Source: JANOGU01 sp964602115 (GTDB lineage Bacteria; Pseudomonadota; Alphaproteobacteria; Rhodobacterales; Rhodobacteraceae). Taken from it: a stretch of 41,508 nt of DNA. Where the stretch lies: the NCBI GenBank assembly GCA_964602115.1, contig CAZRQN010000008.1, positions 1 through 41,508 of the forward strand, in the 5' to 3' direction. The notes under the pieces are model-generated. The model was not told where the DNA came from, ran no database searches, and was given only the letters and a program-made list of their open reading frames with translations. Both the position numbers and the translations under genes were made by a program. Below are positions 18,901 through 27,884 of this stretch, one piece after another. Within the stretch, counting starts at the first letter, position 1; each line of letters starts with the position of its first letter.

Positions 18901-19321
18901 GCGTCACCACCGCCTCGCCCCCGGCCTGAAGCAGGCGCAGGTCGGTGAGCGTCATCTCGGCGGTGCCATCGGTGCCCACCGTCACCGAGGCGCCGCCGAG
19001 CGACAGGTCCGCCTCCCCGGGAACCGCCGCATCGAACAGCCGGTTCAACCGCGTCTCGGCCTCGGCCACGGCCCAGACCGGCAAGGGGATCGACCGACCG
19101 GCAAGGGAGAGACCCACGCCAGCTACCAGGATGCCTCCGAACATCAGCACCAGAAACAGCCATAGCCCGCCGCGCCCGGCGCGGCTGGCCCGCCGCCGCC
19201 GGCGGCGCCTGGCGGGTGCCGGCGGCGCCTTGGCGGGCACGAAGGCAGGATCGACCAGAAGCAGGGGCTCGGCCTCCGTCGCCGGCGCTTCCCGCCCGGT
19301 GTCGCTCTCTTCCGCCGCCAT
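15944..19321 (-). CDS. DUF3971/AsmA-like envelope protein
   Basis: Very long protein (1125 residues from ATG 19321). It has a basic cytoplasmic N-terminus (RRRRRRRASRAGRGG), one membrane anchor (LWLFLVLMFGGILVAGVGLSLAG), and a large beta-rich periplasmic body typical of the DUF3971/AsmA family related to YhdP and TamB. The C-terminal domain has GLLDQLNGQGILFAEADARF and SPLYLVN, seen in AsmA-like proteins. Such proteins are thought to bridge the membranes and carry phospholipid to the outer membrane; that role is inferred here. I prefer ATG 19321, preceded by GGGGA; ATG 19336 is also possible. It precedes queA with a four-base overlap and diverges from bcp. Confidence 0.85.
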   Translation of the reverse strand: MAAEESDTGREAPATEAEPLLLVDPAFVPAKAPPAPARRRRRRRASRAGRGGLWLFLVLMFGGILVAGVGLSLAGRSIPLPVWAVAEAETRLNRLFDAAVPGEADLSLGGASVTVGTDGTAEMTLTDLRLLQAGGEAVVTLPEVHVGFDALSVLSAAPKITRLRLVGPRIGLRRLPDGRLDLAFGSGLALQFDNVGELLDAADAIAARPALSELSLVEAEGLTLSLDDQRAGRKWDLGDGRMTVERRVDGLAADMGVTLLGGARAARATMTLLTDAASPAARLTARVEGVSAADLASQAAPLDWLRLLEATATGEVTTSLGADGRLVDLATRLEIGPGALRPGPDAAPVAFDRMGLSASFDAGRERLVIGGLTVEGPTLRLSASGTADLPGVSAGRPQEVLAQVVFDRLILDPDGVFEHPAEFTGGAADLRLRLDPFTLDLGQLVILDGDNRGVARGKVTAGPGGWTLAMDFGIDAIGSDRLLALWPLRLIGKTRAWFATNVQEGTLFDVKGALRVVPGQEPRMAMSYEFTGAGVRFLKTLPPVEGGQGYATLEGQSYLMVLDAGKVTAPLGGAVDVSRSVFAIADIYQRPARGELHLHSRGPLTATLSLLDEPPFRFLTKAGRPVDLGSGEAETEARINLPLGGKVTLDQVVWSMRGTVSGFASEVLVPGRRLEAPVLAVSGDGAALEIAGQGTLDAVPFEAVFRQPLGHGTDGRAEIRGTVELSAETNARLGLGLPKSMVSGLGSGEFTVTLARGAAPLLSLASGLKGLGLAIPELGWNKPRGSGGALAVEAELASPARVTRLALDAAGLVAEGTVSLRPGGGLERAVFDRVRLNGWLDAGVTLTGRSGQSPAVALTGGTIDLRRMAERGGAAGGRGTEMQVSLDRVRVSEGIALTGFSGRFSSRGGLDGEFTASVNGEARVSGRLSPGENGTSARLTSADGGKVLSAAGVFPNARGGSLDLTLKPRPAGGYTGAIRLANVRVRNVPALAELINAVSVVGLLDQLNGQGILFAEADARFLLTADGVELRDGAAVGASLGVSMAGVYRFGNGKLDMQGTISPLYLVNALGQVVSKRGEGLFGFSYRLTGTAEDPAVSVNPLSIITPGMFRDIFRRPVPRIEAKE

Positions 19322-19394
19322 TCGGTTCCCCGGCATTCCCGCTTTATCTTTGCGGATCGGGCGGTAGAACGCCATGGATCTCGCGCGATTGCGC

Positions 19395-19400
19395 AAGGAG
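19395..19400 (+). promoter_or_regulatory. Ribosome binding site AAGGAG deciding the bcp start
   Basis: AAGGAG lies six bases before ATG 19407. The earlier in-frame ATG 19374 lacks such a site and would add residues not found in the family, so 19407 is the start. Confidence 0.8.
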
Positions 19401-19406
19401 CCGCCC

Positions 19407-19868
19407 ATGCCTGCCCCCGGCGATCTCGCCCCCGACTTCACCCTGCCGCGCAACGGGGGCGGGATGCTCAGCCTTTCCGCCTTGCGGCCGGGCAAGGTGG
19501 TGCTGTTCTTCTATCCCGGCGACGACACGCCGACCTGCACGCTCGAAGCGCGGGACTTCTCCGCGCGCGCGGCCGATTTCCGCGCCGCAGGCACCACGGT
19601 CGTCGGCCTGTCGCGCGACAGCGTCAGCAGCCACGACCGCTTCTGCCGCAAACATGCGCTGGGGCTCGCGCTGGTCTCCGACGAGGACGGCGCCGCCTGC
19701 GCTGCTTTCGGCACCTGGGGCGAGAAGACCACGTTCGGCCGCACCTACATGGGGATCATCCGCAGCACCTTCTTGATCGACGGCGCCGGGCGCATCGCCC
19801 GCGTCTGGAAGGTGGAGCGGGCGAAAGGCCATGCGGCCGAGGTGCTGGAAGCCGCGCGCGCCCTGTAA
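19407..19868 (+). CDS. bcp: Peroxiredoxin, BCP/PrxQ type with alpha-3 resolving cysteine
   Basis: Thiol peroxidase (153 residues) that reduces hydrogen peroxide and organic peroxides, recycled by thioredoxin. The peroxidatic cysteine is C44 in YPGDDTPTCT. The usual PrxQ resolving cysteine five residues later is replaced by R49 (CTLEAR). Another cysteine, C80 in HDRFCRKH, sits 36 residues after C44, the spacing described for the Xylella-type PrxQ subgroup whose resolving cysteine is in helix alpha-3. C102-region ACAAF adds a third cysteine. The gene diverges from the AsmA-like gene with about 85 bases between starts. Confidence 0.93.
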   Translation: MPAPGDLAPDFTLPRNGGGMLSLSALRPGKVVLFFYPGDDTPTCTLEARDFSARAADFRAAGTTVVGLSRDSVSSHDRFCRKHALGLALVSDEDGAACAAFGTWGEKTTFGRTYMGIIRSTFLIDGAGRIARVWKVERAKGHAAEVLEAARAL

Positions 19869-19959
19869 CGGACGCCGGCCCTCCGGACTCGCCGCCGTTG
19901 CCCCGGCATCACCGGCGCAATAGCCTTCGGGCAGGAAAGCGATCTACGCGGACAAAGAC

Positions 19960-20787
19960 ATGCAACCGGGCGAACCAACACTTGCAGCCATGGCGGTGGA
20001 AGTGCTTTCCACCGCCGACGCCCGGACCAAGACCGCCCTGTCGCGGCAGCATGCGGCCGCCTGGTTCACCTCCCGCCAGACCGGCGCACCGTTTCCGATC
20101 GGGCACCATACGCCGCCCGACCGGCCGGCGCGTCCCGACAAGCCGGAGCTTCTCTCCCCGCGCGACATGCCGCGCCGCCGGCCGGGAACCCAGGCAGGTC
20201 GCCTCGCCCTCCTCCATGCCGTCGCCCATATCGAGCTCAATGCGGTCGATCTGCACTGGGACGTAATCGCCCGCTTCACCGACCAGCCGATGCCGACGGG
20301 ATTCTATGACGACTGGGTGAAGGCTGCCGACGAAGAGGCGAAGCATTTCAACCTTCTGGCGGATTGTCTTGAGACTGCCGGCAGCCACTACGGCGCCCTG
20401 CCCGCCCATGCCTTCATGTGGCGTGCGGCCGAGGATACCGCGCATGACCTGCGGGCACGCCTTGCCGTGGTGCCCATGGTGCTGGAGGCGCGCGGGCTCG
20501 ATGTCACGCCGGGGATGATCGACATCTTCAACAACGCCGGAGCGGTGGACGCCGTTTCCGCCCTGGAAACAATCTATGCCGAAGTGGTCGGCCATGTGGC
20601 CTATGGATCGAAATGGTTCAACTGGCTCTGCGGCCGTGACGGGCTCGATCCCAAGGACGAGTTCCATACCCTTGTCCGCCGGCATTTCCATGGCCAGCTG
20701 AAACCTCCCTTCAACGAGGAGAAACGTGCCGAGGCCGGCATTCCGCCGGATTTCTACTGGCCGCTGGCCGAGGCACAGAGCGACTAA
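19960..20787 (+). CDS. DUF455 ferritin-like protein
   Basis: Soluble four-helix-bundle protein (275 residues) of the DUF455 family, related to ferritin-like and MiaE-type di-iron proteins. Candidate metal ligands are in the expected order: AHIELNA (E), DEEAKHF (E and H), LEARGLD (E), and YAEVVGHVAYG (E and H). The C-terminus has the family ending LKPPFNEEKRAEAG and DFYWPL. The reaction is not known. It lies alone between bcp and the peptidase gene, on the same strand as both. The start has only a weak ribosome site, and ATG 19990 is an alternative. Confidence 0.9.
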   Translation: MQPGEPTLAAMAVEVLSTADARTKTALSRQHAAAWFTSRQTGAPFPIGHHTPPDRPARPDKPELLSPRDMPRRRPGTQAGRLALLHAVAHIELNAVDLHWDVIARFTDQPMPTGFYDDWVKAADEEAKHFNLLADCLETAGSHYGALPAHAFMWRAAEDTAHDLRARLAVVPMVLEARGLDVTPGMIDIFNNAGAVDAVSALETIYAEVVGHVAYGSKWFNWLCGRDGLDPKDEFHTLVRRHFHGQLKPPFNEEKRAEAGIPPDFYWPLAEAQSD

Positions 20788-20880
20788 CCCGCTGGGGATC
20801 GGCAGGAATCTGCCGGTGCAACGGCGGTTTACCGTAGCGGGGGGCGGCCGCAGGGCATTGCCGGTTGCGAGCGGGGAAAG

Positions 20881-22293
20881 GTGTCACTATCCCTGCCTAC
20901 CGGGGGGCGCGCGGCCTTGTCGTCGCGGCCGGTGATCTACGCCACGGGTCCGTCAGTGCTGAAACGTCTCACCTATCGCGTCCACGCGACGCTGGAGCGC
21001 TATCTTCCGGAACAGCGTCTGTTCCTGAAGTCGGAAACGACCACGCGCTTCATCCGTCTCGGGCCGGTGACCCAGGCGGTGACGGTGGCCGGGGTTGCGC
21101 TGCTGACGGGCTGGTCCTTCGTCGCCACGGCCATCATCGCGCTCGACAATCTTGCCTCCAGCGATGTCGCCCAGGTCGAGCGTCAGCAATCGGAGTTCGA
21201 AAAGCGCCTCTCCCGGCTTTCGGCCGACCGCGACATGCGGGCGGAGGAGGCGGTGCGGGCGCAGGACCGGTTCAACCTGGCGCTGGCGGAAGTTTCTGCG
21301 ATGCAGGAGCGCCTGCTCGCTTCGGAGGATTCGCGCAAGGAACTTGAGAAGGGCATCGAGGTCATCCAGGACACGCTCCGGCGGGTGATGGACGAGCGGG
21401 ACACGGCCCGGGCAGAGGCGACGGCGCTGAAGGCGACCCTTCACGACGAGACCGGATCGGCCCGCACGGTCGAGGGCGCCGCCCGCGACGCCGCCGCGAC
21501 GATCGCCTTCATGACCGACACGCTGTCAGGCACGGCGGCCGAACGCGATGCCATGGCCGGGGCGGCGCTGGCGGCGGAGGAAACCATTGCTGAAGTCGAG
21601 GCCGACAAGCGGGCGATCCTGGCCCGCAACGACCTGATCTTCGGCAAGCTTGAAGAGGCGGTCACGGTCTCGATGGAGCCGCTCGACAAGATGTTCACGG
21701 CCGCCGGCCTGTCCACCGACGATCTGATTTCTGCGATCAAGCGCGGTTACTCCGGCCAGGGCGGGCCGCTGACGCCCTTCGTCGTCTCGACCTCCAACGC
21801 CGCCCTTTCGCCGGATGAGATCCGCGTCAACGGCATCCTCGCCGGGCTCGACCGGATGAACCTCTACCGCATCGCCGCCGAGAAGACGCCCTTCGCCATC
21901 CCGGTCAAGGCCGCCTATCGGTTCACCTCGGGTTTCGGCGTCCGCCGCGACCCCAAGGGCGCCGGCATGCGGATGCACGAGGGGACGGACTTCGCCGCTT
22001 CGAGCGGAACCCCGGTCTATGCCACTGGCGACGGGGTCGTTGTTTATGCCGACTGGGACTCCGGATACGGGCGCCTGATCAAGATCAAGCACGATTTCGG
22101 CATCGAGACCCGCTACGCCCATCTGAGCCAAATCCGGGTGAGCGTCGGGGAAAGGGTATCGCGCGGCGATCGCATCGGTGATATGGGTTCGTCGGGCCGT
22201 TCGACCGGCACGCATCTTCACTACGAGGTCCGGATCGGGGGGCGCGCCGTCAACCCGATGACCTTCATCAGGGCAGGCAGCAATGTTTTCTAA
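20881..22293 (+). CDS. DUF5930/M23 family peptidoglycan endopeptidase
   Basis: Membrane-anchored LytM-type metallopeptidase (470 residues from GTG 20881) that would cut peptide crosslinks in peptidoglycan. The N-terminal cytoplasmic segment has LPEQRLFL, followed by one membrane helix at about residues 63-88. A long periplasmic coiled coil runs to about 240. The M23 domain has zinc ligands in H366-EGTD and H-L-H near 445 (GTHLHYEV). GTG 20956 is an alternative start that would match family N-termini (LKRLTYR) better. The gene overlaps the bactofilin gene by 11 bases; in Hyphomonas-type bacteria such a peptidase is recruited by its bactofilin partner. Confidence 0.92.
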   Translation: MSLSLPTGGRAALSSRPVIYATGPSVLKRLTYRVHATLERYLPEQRLFLKSETTTRFIRLGPVTQAVTVAGVALLTGWSFVATAIIALDNLASSDVAQVERQQSEFEKRLSRLSADRDMRAEEAVRAQDRFNLALAEVSAMQERLLASEDSRKELEKGIEVIQDTLRRVMDERDTARAEATALKATLHDETGSARTVEGAARDAAATIAFMTDTLSGTAAERDAMAGAALAAEETIAEVEADKRAILARNDLIFGKLEEAVTVSMEPLDKMFTAAGLSTDDLISAIKRGYSGQGGPLTPFVVSTSNAALSPDEIRVNGILAGLDRMNLYRIAAEKTPFAIPVKAAYRFTSGFGVRRDPKGAGMRMHEGTDFAASSGTPVYATGDGVVVYADWDSGYGRLIKIKHDFGIETRYAHLSQIRVSVGERVSRGDRIGDMGSSGRSTGTHLHYEVRIGGRAVNPMTFIRAGSNVF

Positions 22294-22780
22294 AAGCCGC
22301 ATCAACGAGTCCGGCGCCAAGGCCGGCGACACCGAAAAAACCAAGCTGCCGGAAAGCGCACCGATGAAACCTTCGATGGATTATTCTCCTGCTGCATCGC
22401 GGGGCAAGCCGGGCGTTTCGGTCCTTTCCTCCGACCTGACGGTCACCGGCAATCTCAAGACCACCGGTGACATCCAGATCGAAGGCACCGTCGAGGGCGA
22501 CATCCGCGCCCATCTGCTGACCGTGGGCGAGACCGCGACCATCCGCGGCGAGATCGTCGCCGACGATATCGTGGTCAATGGCCGCGTCGTCGGCCGCGTG
22601 CGGGGCCTGAAGGTCCGCCTGACCTCCACCGCCCGCGTCGAGGGTGACATCATCCACAAGACGATCGCCATCGAGAGCGGGGCGCATTTCGAAGGCTCGG
22701 TGCAACGGCAGGAAGATCCGCTCGCCTCCAGCCGCGCCACGCCGCAGCTTCCCCCGCCGGGAACCGCCGCCGCGTCCTGA
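22283..22780 (+). CDS. bacA: Bactofilin (polymer-forming cytoskeletal protein)
   Basis: Small cytoskeletal protein (165 residues) that polymerises without nucleotide. The bactofilin beta-helix core spans about residues 45-145, with regular short repeats such as LTVTGNLKTTGDIQIEG and IVADDIVVNGRVVG. It is flanked by disordered termini, the C-terminal one proline-rich. It probably scaffolds the M23 endopeptidase whose gene it overlaps and so influences local wall growth or cell shape. A strong terminator follows 30 bases after the stop, which closes the unit. Confidence 0.94.
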   Translation: MFSKSRINESGAKAGDTEKTKLPESAPMKPSMDYSPAASRGKPGVSVLSSDLTVTGNLKTTGDIQIEGTVEGDIRAHLLTVGETATIRGEIVADDIVVNGRVVGRVRGLKVRLTSTARVEGDIIHKTIAIESGAHFEGSVQRQEDPLASSRATPQLPPPGTAAAS

Positions 22781-22810
22781 ACGCCTCACGGCCGTTCCGT
22801 CCTGCCAATG

Positions 22811-22837
22811 GGCGCGCCCGAACGGGGCGCGCCTTTT
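22811..22837 (+). terminator. Rho-independent terminator after the bactofilin gene
   Basis: Arms GGCGCGCCC (22811-22819) and GGGCGCGCC (22825-22833) flank the five-base loop GAACG, and TTTT follows directly. Position and structure fit an intrinsic terminator for the M23-bactofilin transcript. Confidence 0.85.
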
Positions 22838-22865
22838 CCGTTCCATGGCCCGGATCCGGCAGGGC

Positions 22866-23636
22866 TCAGTCCAGCGCGCGCCGGTAAAGGTGCCATGTGG
22901 CATGGCCGAGCAGCGGCAGGACGAGGAACAGACCCAGGAACCACGGCACCATCGCGGCGAACAGCAACACCGCCACGATCACCCCCCAGATCGCCATCAC
23001 CCGGACATTCGCGGTGACGACGGCCGCCGAGGCGAGCATGGCGGTGATGGCATCGACGTCGCGGTGCATCAGCATCGGCAGGCTCGTCACGGTGAGCGAG
23101 AACAGCACCGCCGCAAAGATCGCGCCCACCGAGGTTCCCACCGCAAGCATCGCCAGCCCGTCGCCGGTCAGGAACACCTCCCAGGAGGAGGAAATGTTGG
23201 TCATCGTCGAAAGCCCGAGGAACAGCGCAAAGATCACATGGCCGACGAAGTTCCAGAACAGGAAGAAGACCACGATCATCGCCGCCATCATCGGGATCTG
23301 CCGGTGCCGCTGCGACAGGATCACACCCAGCACGCCCGGCCAATCCAGGGGCTCTTCCATCTCCAGCCGGCGCGATACCTCGTAAAGTCCGCAGGCGATG
23401 AAAGGACCGACGAGGGGAAAGCCGGTCCCCGCGATCACGGCAGCCCAAATTCCGCCTTCCCGCCCCAACGACCACAGAATCAACCAGCCGCCCGCGACAT
23501 AGACGGCGGCGAAGAACAGCCCGAAAAGCGGTGCCCGCAGAAAGTCGCGCCAGCCAAGGCGAAGCGATGCGCCAAGATCGGCCATCCTCAGCCGGCGCAC
23601 CTCGGCCGAAGGCGATACCGAGACATCATCCTGCAT
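22866..23636 (-). CDS. DUF2189 domain integral membrane protein
   Basis: Membrane protein of 256 residues with about six hydrophobic helices, from the DUF2189 family of unknown function. Family features include the conserved start region ADLGASLRLGWRDFLRAPLFGLFF, GPFIACGLYEVSRRLE, and the ending LVLPLLGHATWHLYRRAL. The start ATG 23636 (MQDDVS) is chosen because GGAGGGAG lies four bases upstream; ATG 23660 lacks one. It converges on the bactofilin gene and lies 88 bases beyond the end of prfB on the same strand. Confidence 0.88.
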   Translation of the reverse strand: MQDDVSVSPSAEVRRLRMADLGASLRLGWRDFLRAPLFGLFFAAVYVAGGWLILWSLGREGGIWAAVIAGTGFPLVGPFIACGLYEVSRRLEMEEPLDWPGVLGVILSQRHRQIPMMAAMIVVFFLFWNFVGHVIFALFLGLSTMTNISSSWEVFLTGDGLAMLAVGTSVGAIFAAVLFSLTVTSLPMLMHRDVDAITAMLASAAVVTANVRVMAIWGVIVAVLLFAAMVPWFLGLFLVLPLLGHATWHLYRRALD

Positions 23637-23724
23637 CCGGCTCCCTCCATTTGGCAGCATGCTAAGGCCGCGCCATCGGGGGTGACTTGATCCAGATCAG
23701 CCGGCCCGGGGGAAGTGCGCAGCC

Positions 23725-25006
23725 CTATTCGCCGGTCGCTTCCGCCCGGCTCTTGCCGGCCACGTCCATGGCCAGCGTCGCCGCCATGAAGGCGTCGAGA
23801 TCGCCGTCGAGTACTCCCTGAGTGTCGGAGGTCTCAACCCCGGTGCGCAGGTCCTTCACCATCTGGTAGGGCTGCAGCACATAGCTGCGGATCTGGTTGC
23901 CCCAGCCGGCATCGCCCTTGTTGTCATGGGCCTCCTGGATCGCCGCATTCCGGCGTTCCAGTTCCTGCTGGTAGAGCCGCGACTTCAGCGCCTGCATGGC
24001 GATGTCGCGGTTCTGGTGCTGCGACTTCAGCGAAGAGGTGACGACGATCCCGGTCGGGAAGTGGGTGATGCGCACCGCCGNNNNNNNNNNCGATCTTTTC
24101 CTGCTGCTTCTGCAACTCCATTTCATAGAGGCGCGCCTTCAGCATCTTGAGGGCGGTGGCGCGGTTCTTGTGCTGGGAGCGCTCGGCCTGGCAGGCGACG
24201 ATGATGCCGGTCGGGATGTGGGTGATGCGCACCGCCGAGTCGGTCTTATTGACGTGCTGGCCACCGGCCCCGGAGGAGCGGTAGGTGTCGATGCGGATGT
24301 CCTTGTCCAGCACCTCGATCTCGATGTTGTCGTCCACCACCGGATAGACCCAGACCGAGGAAAAGGACGTGTGCCGCCGCGCCGCCGAGTCGTAGGGCGA
24401 GATGCGCACCAGACGGTGGACGCCGCTTTCCGACTTCAGCCAGCCATAGGCGTTGGGACCGATGATCTTGTAGCTGACCGAACGGATGCCCGCCTCTTCG
24501 CCGGCGGTTTCGGACTGCATCTCGACCTGGTAGCCCTTTTTCTCCGCCCAGCGGACATACATCCGGGCGAGCATCGCCGCCCAGTCGCAGCTTTCGGTGC
24601 CCCCGGCCCCGGCATTGATTTCCAGGAACGTGTCGTTGCCGTCGGCCTCGCCGTCGAGCAGCGCCTCCAGCTCCTTGGCCTGCGCCGTTGCGACAAGCGC
24701 CTTCAGCGCAGCCTCGGCCTCGGCCACGATTTCGGCATCGCCCTCGGCCTCGCCGAGCTCGATCAGTTCCACGTTTTCGCGCAGGCCGCTGTCGATAGCC
24801 CGGTAGGTCGCCACCGCGTCGATCAGCCGCTGGCGGTCGCGCATCAGCGCCTGGGCCTTGGCCGGATCGTCCCAGAGGTCCGGCCGCTCGATCATCGCAT
24901 CGAACTCTTCCAGCCGGTGCGGGGCGGTTTCCCAGTCCATCCGCTGGCCGAGGAGCTTCAGCGATTTGGCGATGGCATCGGCGTGGGCTTGCGCTTCGGC
25001 ACGCAT
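23725..25006 (-). CDS. prfB: Peptide chain release factor 2, interrupted by assembly gap and chimeric
   Basis: RF2 ends translation at UGA and UAA. The upstream part (25006-24091) is a normal alphaproteobacterial N-terminus with the codon-recognition tripeptide as S203-P204-Y205 (SPY instead of SPF) and GGQ at 248-250. It continues about 40 residues past GGQ as ACQAERSQHKNR, ending QKQQEKI at the gap. The part after the gap (24080-23725) starts again at AVRITHFPTG, reads TSSLKSQHQNR, and runs to a proper RF2 C-terminus. The post-GGQ segment is thus present twice in two divergent forms. A real gene would carry one. The start needs no programmed frameshift. Treat the merged protein as unreliable. 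Confidence 0.8.
24081..24090. other. Assembly gap (ten Ns) inside prfB
   Basis: Ten Ns are most likely a scaffold placeholder of unknown true length. The 20 bases before it (24061-24080) are identical to 24218-24237 on the other side. Moving away from that shared stretch the two copies diverge quickly: 17 of 20 match in the next block and only 7 of 20 in the one after. Confidence 0.98.
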
Positions 25007-25130
25007 GGGAACCTCGGATCAGTCCTGGGAGGGTCGGTCTCGGAGCCGGGACATAGAGGCTCGGACGACAAGGGGCAAGCCGCCGGTATCGGCGGCCTGC
25101 CCCCTCTCGCGGCCCGCAGGATGGGGCCGG

Positions 25131-26216
25131 TCAGCGGTAGAGCAGCGACTTGCCCTTGTGGAAGACATGGACCTTGGCGGGATCGGCGGTCAGCTTCACC
25201 ACCTTGCGCCGCAGGTCGGCATGGATGCCCGAAAGCTTGCCGATCATCCCCTGCCCGTCGCCGTCCTTCTTGAAGTAGAGAAGCGTCACCTCGCCCAGTG
25301 CTTCGGTGATCTCCACTTCGCCGGTGTAGATCGCATCGCCCTCGGTCGGGATGAAATCTTCCGGCCGGATGCCGATGTTGACCTTGATCCCCATGTCGGC
25401 CGCCTGGGTCGGCACCTTGGAACGCGCAATGCCGCCACCGACGAGCTTGATCGTGGTGATCGGTCCGGTTTCCACCACCTCGCCCGCCATCAGATTCATC
25501 TGCGGCGAGCCGATGAACTGGGCGACGAACTCGTTCTCCGGCTTTTCGTAAAGTTCCAGCGGCGCGCCGACCTGGCTGATCCCGCCCCCCGCCAGAACCA
25601 CGATGCGGCTGGCCAGCGTCATCGCCTCCACCTGGTCGTGGGTGACATAGATCATCGAGGCGTTGGGCATCGCCTCCTTCAGCTGGGCGATCTCGATCCG
25701 CGTGCGCACCCGCAGCGCCGCATCGAGGTTGGAGAGCGGCTCGTCGAACAGATAGACCTTGGGATCGCGCACGATCGTCCGCCCGATCGCCACCCGCTGG
25801 CGCTGGCCACCCGACAAAGCCTTGGGCAGGCGGTCGAGATCGGGCGTCAGCTGCAGGATGCGCGCCGCCTTTTCGATGGCAGCATCGATCTCGGCCTGCG
25901 ACTTCTTGGCGAGTTTCAGCGCGAAGGCCATGTTGTCGCGCACCGTCATATGCGGATAGAGCGCATAGCTCTGGAACACCATGGCGATGCCGCGCTGGCT
26001 GGGCGGGACATCGTTCATCCGCACACCGTCGATGGAGAAGTCACCTCCCGTGATCTTCTCCAGCCCCGCGATCATCCGCAGAAGCGTCGATTTGCCGCAG
26101 CCCGAGGGGCCGACGAACACGATCAGTTCGCCGGTCTTGATATCAAGGTTGATGTTCTTGAGGACCTTGACCTCGCCATAGGCCTTCTCGACGTCCACCA
26201 GTTTCAGATTGGCCAC
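25131..26216 (-). CDS. aglK: Alpha-glucoside ABC transporter ATP-binding protein
   Basis: MalK/UgpC-type ATPase (361 residues) that powers the AglFG permease at the inner membrane. Walker A GPSGCGKST, Q-loop VFQSYALYPHMT, signature LSGGQRQR, Walker B VYLFDEP and the switch His in YVTHDQVEAMT are complete, followed by a TOBE regulatory domain (VNIGIRPEDF). It is the last gene of aglEFGAK, 15 bases after aglA, and it lies about 125 bases upstream of prfB. It is a full-length paralogue of the truncated smoK near the start of the window and might serve several importers. Confidence 0.93.
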   Translation of the reverse strand: MANLKLVDVEKAYGEVKVLKNINLDIKTGELIVFVGPSGCGKSTLLRMIAGLEKITGGDFSIDGVRMNDVPPSQRGIAMVFQSYALYPHMTVRDNMAFALKLAKKSQAEIDAAIEKAARILQLTPDLDRLPKALSGGQRQRVAIGRTIVRDPKVYLFDEPLSNLDAALRVRTRIEIAQLKEAMPNASMIYVTHDQVEAMTLASRIVVLAGGGISQVGAPLELYEKPENEFVAQFIGSPQMNLMAGEVVETGPITTIKLVGGGIARSKVPTQAADMGIKVNIGIRPEDFIPTEGDAIYTGEVEITEALGEVTLLYFKKDGDGQGMIGKLSGIHADLRRKVVKLTADPAKVHVFHKGKSLLYR

Positions 26217-26231
26217 CGTCGTCCCTCCCCT

Positions 26232-27880
<1,649 letters not shown>

Positions 27881-27884
<4 letters not shown>

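Noticed and set aside
20800..20815. Hairpin CGGCAG-GAAT-CTGCCG after the DUF455 gene as a terminator
   Set aside because: Only six base pairs and no T tract; too weak to claim.
24081..24241. True tandem duplication or an insertion element inside prfB
   Set aside because: The duplicated part lies exactly at a ten-N gap and the copies differ too much for a recent duplication; no transposase or terminal repeats are seen.
24878..25006. Programmed +1 frameshift in prfB, as in many bacteria
   Set aside because: The N-terminal frame is continuous from ATG 25006 through the conserved start region, with no in-frame UGA near codon 25.
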